Shown one piece after another: positions 61,446-64,000 of a DNA stretch of 64,000 bases; position 1 is the stretch's first letter; the number at the start of each line of letters is the position of its first letter. The stretch is from Halorussus lipolyticus (GTDB lineage: Archaea > Halobacteriota > Halobacteria > Halobacteriales > Haladaptataceae), in NCBI RefSeq assembly GCF_029338375.1, contig NZ_CP119805.1, positions 248,001 to 312,000 on the forward strand, written 5' to 3'. The notes beneath the pieces were generated by a model that did no database searches, was not told the DNA's origin, and saw only the letters and a program-made list of their open reading frames with translations. The position numbers and the translations under genes were made by a program.

Positions 61446-62009
61446 TCAGAGGTCCTGAAACGCCCCAACGAAGTCGTCGTGGTCGTCCAGTTCGTCGCGG
61501 GTGTCGTCCACCTCGGCGCTGAGGTCCTCGATTTCGGATTCGAGTTCGGCGTACTCCTCGCTGGCCTCTAGCGTCTCGGGGTCCTTCTCGGCTTCGAGGA
61601 CCGCGCGTTTCGAGACGAGCGAGTAGTAGTCCTGCAGTTTCGCGCCGTAATCGACGCGGGTGAGCATCTGCTCGACGATTTCGTGGAGGTCGTCCTTCGA
61701 GACGGGTTTCACGAGGTAGTCGTCGAAGCCCATTTCGAGGATGTCGAAGTCCGGCTTGACCGCCGTCACCATGACGACGCGGCAGTTGAGTTCGCGCTCG
61801 CGGATTTCTTCGAGGACCTCGTCGCCGGACTGGCCCGGCATCCGGCGGTCCAGAAGCACTACGTCTACGGACTCGTCGAGAACGTTCAGGGCCTCGTCGC
61901 CTTCGTAGGCACTCCGCACGCGATAGTCGTCTTTCAACCACATCGCGTAAAGGTCAGCAACGTCTTGCTCGTCGTCAACGACGAGAACTGTCGATTGGTC
62001 GGGGGACAT
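61446..62009 (-). CDS. Response regulator with HalX domain
   Basis: 187 residues. Receiver domain: acidic pair DDEQ, phosphoacceptor Asp in VVLLDRRMPG, Thr in VTAVKP and Lys in LVKPVSKDDL. It is followed by a C-terminal HalX helical domain and coiled-coil (ELESEIEDLSAEVDDTRDEL). HalX proteins are haloarchaeal signalling outputs of unknown mechanism. No histidine kinase is adjacent. The 5' leader has strong inverted repeats (62012-62052). Confidence 0.92.
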   Translation of the reverse strand: MSPDQSTVLVVDDEQDVADLYAMWLKDDYRVRSAYEGDEALNVLDESVDVVLLDRRMPGQSGDEVLEEIRERELNCRVVMVTAVKPDFDILEMGFDDYLVKPVSKDDLHEIVEQMLTRVDYGAKLQDYYSLVSKRAVLEAEKDPETLEASEEYAELESEIEDLSAEVDDTRDELDDHDDFVGAFQDL

Positions 62010-62011
62010 GG

Positions 62012-62052
62012 TCAGTCAGGCGCGCCTCGGATAACCTCTGGTTACTGACTGA
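62012..62052 (-). promoter_or_regulatory. Structured 5' leader of HalX response regulator
   Basis: Directly before the ATG, TCAGTCAG (62012-62019) and CTGACTGA (62045-62052) form an 8-bp stem enclosing a GC palindrome AGGCGCGCCT (62018-62027) and a small AACC/GGTT hairpin (around 62033-62043). In the mRNA these give a three-way-junction-like fold covering the ribosome-binding region, so translation control is possible. Confidence 0.45.
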
Positions 62053-62060
62053 ATCATGCG

Positions 62061-62082
62061 ACAAGATAAACTTATATCTTGT
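62061..62082 (-). promoter_or_regulatory. Perfect dyad and TATA region of HalX response regulator
   Basis: ACAAGATA (62061-62068) and TATCTTGT (62075-62082) are a perfect 8-bp inverted repeat with spacer AACTTA. The overlapping TTTATCTT box is a TATA candidate about 55 bases from the ATG. An operator overlapping the TATA box would fit a repressor, possibly the regulator itself. The rest of 62083-62310 is without a gene. Confidence 0.45.
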
Positions 62083-62310
62083 GGTTGCTGTCCGAGAACT
62101 ATTATGCCCACTGATGAATTAAATGTTACATAAAGTGCCGAGGTGGGTCGTCGTCACGAGGAGCGAGACGGGACCGGAATCGAGTCAGAGGGCGTCGAAA
62201 TACATTGAGAAGCGTCATCAGTTCACATTCCCTACACTTTTATTCACCGATATTTTCGGAACAACTAACTTGGTGTAGTTCGTAGCCGGAACTGGCTATG
62301 TCGAAGACCA

Positions 62311-62613
62311 GTGATCGCTTTTGCCACGGGCAGTGACCCGGAAACGACTCCGGAGCAACGATTCGAGCGACTCGTAGACCTCCCGCCGAGCGCCAAACTC
62401 GTCTACAAGGTGTTAGAGTCCGAGGACGCGCCCCTGACCCAAGGGCAGATACGTGACCAAGCGCTCCTCCCGGCGCGGACGACCCGCGACGCGCTGACCA
62501 AACTCGAAGACGAGGACCTCGTCGAGGAGCAGATGTACGTCCCCGACGCTCGCAAGCGACTGTACGAACCCCGCTCCATCGCGGACCCGGAGGAGATGGA
62601 ACGGACCGCGTAG
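62311..62613 (+). CDS. MarR-like winged-helix protein
   Basis: 100 residues from GTG 62311 (no closer start fits). TPEQRFERLVDLPPSAKLVYKVLESEDAPLTQGQIRDQALLPARTTRDALTKLEDEDLVEEQMYVPDARKRLY shows three helices plus a wing, the MarR/TrmB-type DNA-binding pattern, with the recognition helix in PARTTRDALTKL. No ligand domain follows. A terminator-like hairpin lies 16 bases past the stop. Confidence 0.8.
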   Translation: MIAFATGSDPETTPEQRFERLVDLPPSAKLVYKVLESEDAPLTQGQIRDQALLPARTTRDALTKLEDEDLVEEQMYVPDARKRLYEPRSIADPEEMERTA

Positions 62614-62628
62614 GGGGTAACATTCCCG

Positions 62629-62650
62629 ATGGCACTTAAAGAAGTGCCAT
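62629..62650 (+). terminator. Perfect 9-bp hairpin after winged-helix gene
   Basis: ATGGCACTT (62629-62637), loop AAAG, AAGTGCCAT (62642-62650). The position 16 bp after the stop suits a terminator, though no T-run follows. The same dyad could be an operator for the convergent solute-binding protein gene. Confidence 0.45.
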
Positions 62651-62658
62651 ACCATGCA

Positions 62659-62670
62659 GTATAGCTATAC
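62659..62670. promoter_or_regulatory. 12-bp palindrome GTATAGCTATAC
   Basis: Perfect 12-bp palindrome GTATAGCTATAC (62659-62670) next to the hairpin, in a 289-bp gap 62614-62902 that has no gene. A further stem, CAGACC/GGTCTG with loop GAC, lies at 62715-62729, nested inside a GCCTGC/GCAGGC pair (62694-62699 and 62755-62760). Together they may form the 3' region of the binding-protein mRNA. Confidence 0.35.
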
Positions 62671-62902
62671 GACTATCGGGCGGCTATTTGAACGCCTGCA
62701 GGGGTTCACCCGGTCAGACCGACGGTCTGGCAATTTGGGAGACCACTCGGCGTCGCAGGCAAGGGAGTCGTAGACAAATTACTGTGCCTCTGACAACCGG
62801 GGCGGTCCTGCCGCCCTGATTTCCGACTCGTGAGCGACTGCTGACCGATTCGGGGTCCGAGCGACGGGCATTCGTCAAAAAGAGACGAATTGGCGCGTCT
62901 AT

Positions 62903-64000
62903 CTACTGGAACGCCTGCACCATGCCCCGATACGTCCGGTCCACGTTCCACGACGAGATGAACGTCGCCATGGCGTCCGAGAGGTTGGTCAGCGTCTCGG
63001 GGTCCACCGCGAGGCCGTGGGCCGTCGATGGCGGTTGAGCCTCGGAGTTCTTGAAGTCCTCCATCTGGCTCTGGAGGAAGGGACCGAAGGCGTCGGTGGG
63101 CACGTCGGTCCGGGGCGGAATCGACCCCTTCTTCGGGTTGAACCGCTTCTGGGCGTCCACGCTTCCGACGTAGCGCAGGAAGCGCGTCGTGGCCTCCGGC
63201 GACGGGTTATTGGTCGGGAAGGGGAACGAGTCCATGTTGAGCATGTAGTAGTTCTCCGTGCCGGGGAAGGTAACTTGGTTCCACGCATCGGGGAACTCGA
63301 AGCCGTCCTGCCCGCGGTACATGCCCGCGGCCCAGTCGCCTTGGTGGAAGAACCCGGCCTGCCCGTTGATGACTTTGGTGTTGGCCTCCGTCCAGCTAAT
63401 CGACCCCGCGTCGTCGTTGAAGAACTCCCGGTAGTCCTTCACGATTTGGAGCGAGTTCTTGATGGCCTGCTGGTTCTGCTCGACTTTCCCCTCGGTGAAG
63501 GCGGTGTAGGTGTCCATCCCGTGTTCGCCGAGCAGAACCGTCGCCCAGAGTTGCATGGTGGACCATCCCGATTTGGTCTGGTTGGCCATCCCGACGGCGT
63601 CGGTGTTCTGCTGAACCTGCTCCATCGCGCCCACGAGGTCACTCGGTTTCGAGAGCGACGAGGGGTCCACGCCGGCCTCCTCGATGACGCTCACGTTGTA
63701 GAACAGGTTGTTGATGCGGTGGATGTTCAGCGGCACCGTCACGTAGCTACCCGAGGGCCGGGCCGCGTCCTTCGGTCCCTTGAGGTAAGCGTTCGTCATA
63801 TCGTTGTGCGACCAGACCGACTCTTGGATGTCCTCCAACTTGTTGGCCCGCGTGTACGGAAGCAGATTCGCGCCGGGCCACGCCTGCCACGAACTCGGCG
63901 GGTTGTCGTTCAGCACGCGCTTCTTGATGACGGTCTGGAGGTTCTGACCCGCACCGCCCGACACCGGATTCTGGTTGACCTCGATGTCGGGATACTCCTG
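62903..64000 (-). CDS. Sugar-type ABC transporter substrate-binding protein, N terminus outside window
   Basis: The frame is open from the window edge at 64000, so the signal peptide and start lie outside. About 365 residues are visible. The sequence has the family-1 extracellular solute-binding pattern: SSWQAWPGANLLPYTRANKLEDI, VTVPLNIHRINNLFYNVSVIEEAG, LWATVLLGEHGM, GQAGFFHQGDWAAGMY and NYYMLNMDSFPFPTN. Such proteins bind sugars or oligosaccharides. The permease and ATPase genes are presumably downstream on the minus strand or elsewhere, not in this window. Confidence 0.85.
   Translation of the reverse strand, partial: QEYPDIEVNQNPVSGGAGQNLQTVIKKRVLNDNPPSSWQAWPGANLLPYTRANKLEDIQESVWSHNDMTNAYLKGPKDAARPSGSYVTVPLNIHRINNLFYNVSVIEEAGVDPSSLSKPSDLVGAMEQVQQNTDAVGMANQTKSGWSTMQLWATVLLGEHGMDTYTAFTEGKVEQNQQAIKNSLQIVKDYREFFNDDAGSISWTEANTKVINGQAGFFHQGDWAAGMYRGQDGFEFPDAWNQVTFPGTENYYMLNMDSFPFPTNNPSPEATTRFLRYVGSVDAQKRFNPKKGSIPPRTDVPTDAFGPFLQSQMEDFKNSEAQPPSTAHGLAVDPETLTNLSDAMATFISSWNVDRTYRGMVQAFQ

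Overview
The window reads as haloarchaeal chromosome (class Halobacteria; genus not determinable). It is GC-rich, its proteins are strongly acidic, and it has a TFIIB-type initiation factor, HalOD1- and HalX-type signalling proteins, a PGF-CTERM surface protein and TATA boxes close to start codons. No rRNA, tRNA, CRISPR array or complete insertion sequence was found.

Layout. 1-5553: the 3' part of a cytochrome P450, an ABC-2 type transporter, and a DUF1028 protein divergent from a gamma-glutamyltransferase. 6031-12631: small membrane protein, DUF7344 winged-helix protein, SufB, TatA, CPBP protease, TFB and a zinc alcohol dehydrogenase. 13137-19712: two large secreted proteins, a seven-bladed propeller with a PGF-CTERM tail and a 1590-residue Thr-rich FG-GAP protein, separated by eight 26-bp tandem repeats. 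20112-33516: orphan transposase-like HTH protein, galactonate dehydratase-like enolase, Gfo/Idh oxidoreductase, a paired ABC exporter, regulators, an SDR, an S9 peptidase and small membrane proteins. 33586-37250: copper P-type ATPase and a winged-helix regulator.

37400-55257 is a large cobalamin (corrin ring) region. The plus-strand operon cbiT-cbiL-cbiF-cbiG-cbiH1-cbiH2-ferredoxin-LAGLIDADG-like gene-cbiX/ferredoxin fusion-DUF3209-propeller is followed by a minus-strand pair (ChlI/ChlD-like chelatase subunit, then a NiCoT-like transporter) divergent from cobN-cbiC-cbiE. Early-insertion (CbiX) and late-insertion (CobN plus ChlID) cobalt chelatases therefore sit side by side. No cbiD- or cbiJ/cobK-like gene is visible, which makes the unassigned operon members interesting. 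55319-64000 holds a Na/Ca exchanger-like protein, pyroglutamyl peptidase, a CARDB protein, a lactate-utilisation LutC plus LutB/LutA-like pair, a HalX response regulator, a winged-helix protein and the 3' part of a sugar-type ABC binding protein.

The strongest unexplained signal is in the gaps. Most gaps over 300 bp hold a copy of one of two dispersed structured elements. Family I (four copies: 6323-6500, 19843-19958, 39613-39782, 46489-46671) folds into a long hairpin in which three copies carry compensatory base changes and share unpaired nucleotides; one copy interrupts the cobalamin operon between cbiF and cbiG. Family II (three copies: 5691-5895, 12781-13021, 61162-61295) runs from a GCTAGC-centred palindrome to a strong GC hairpin.
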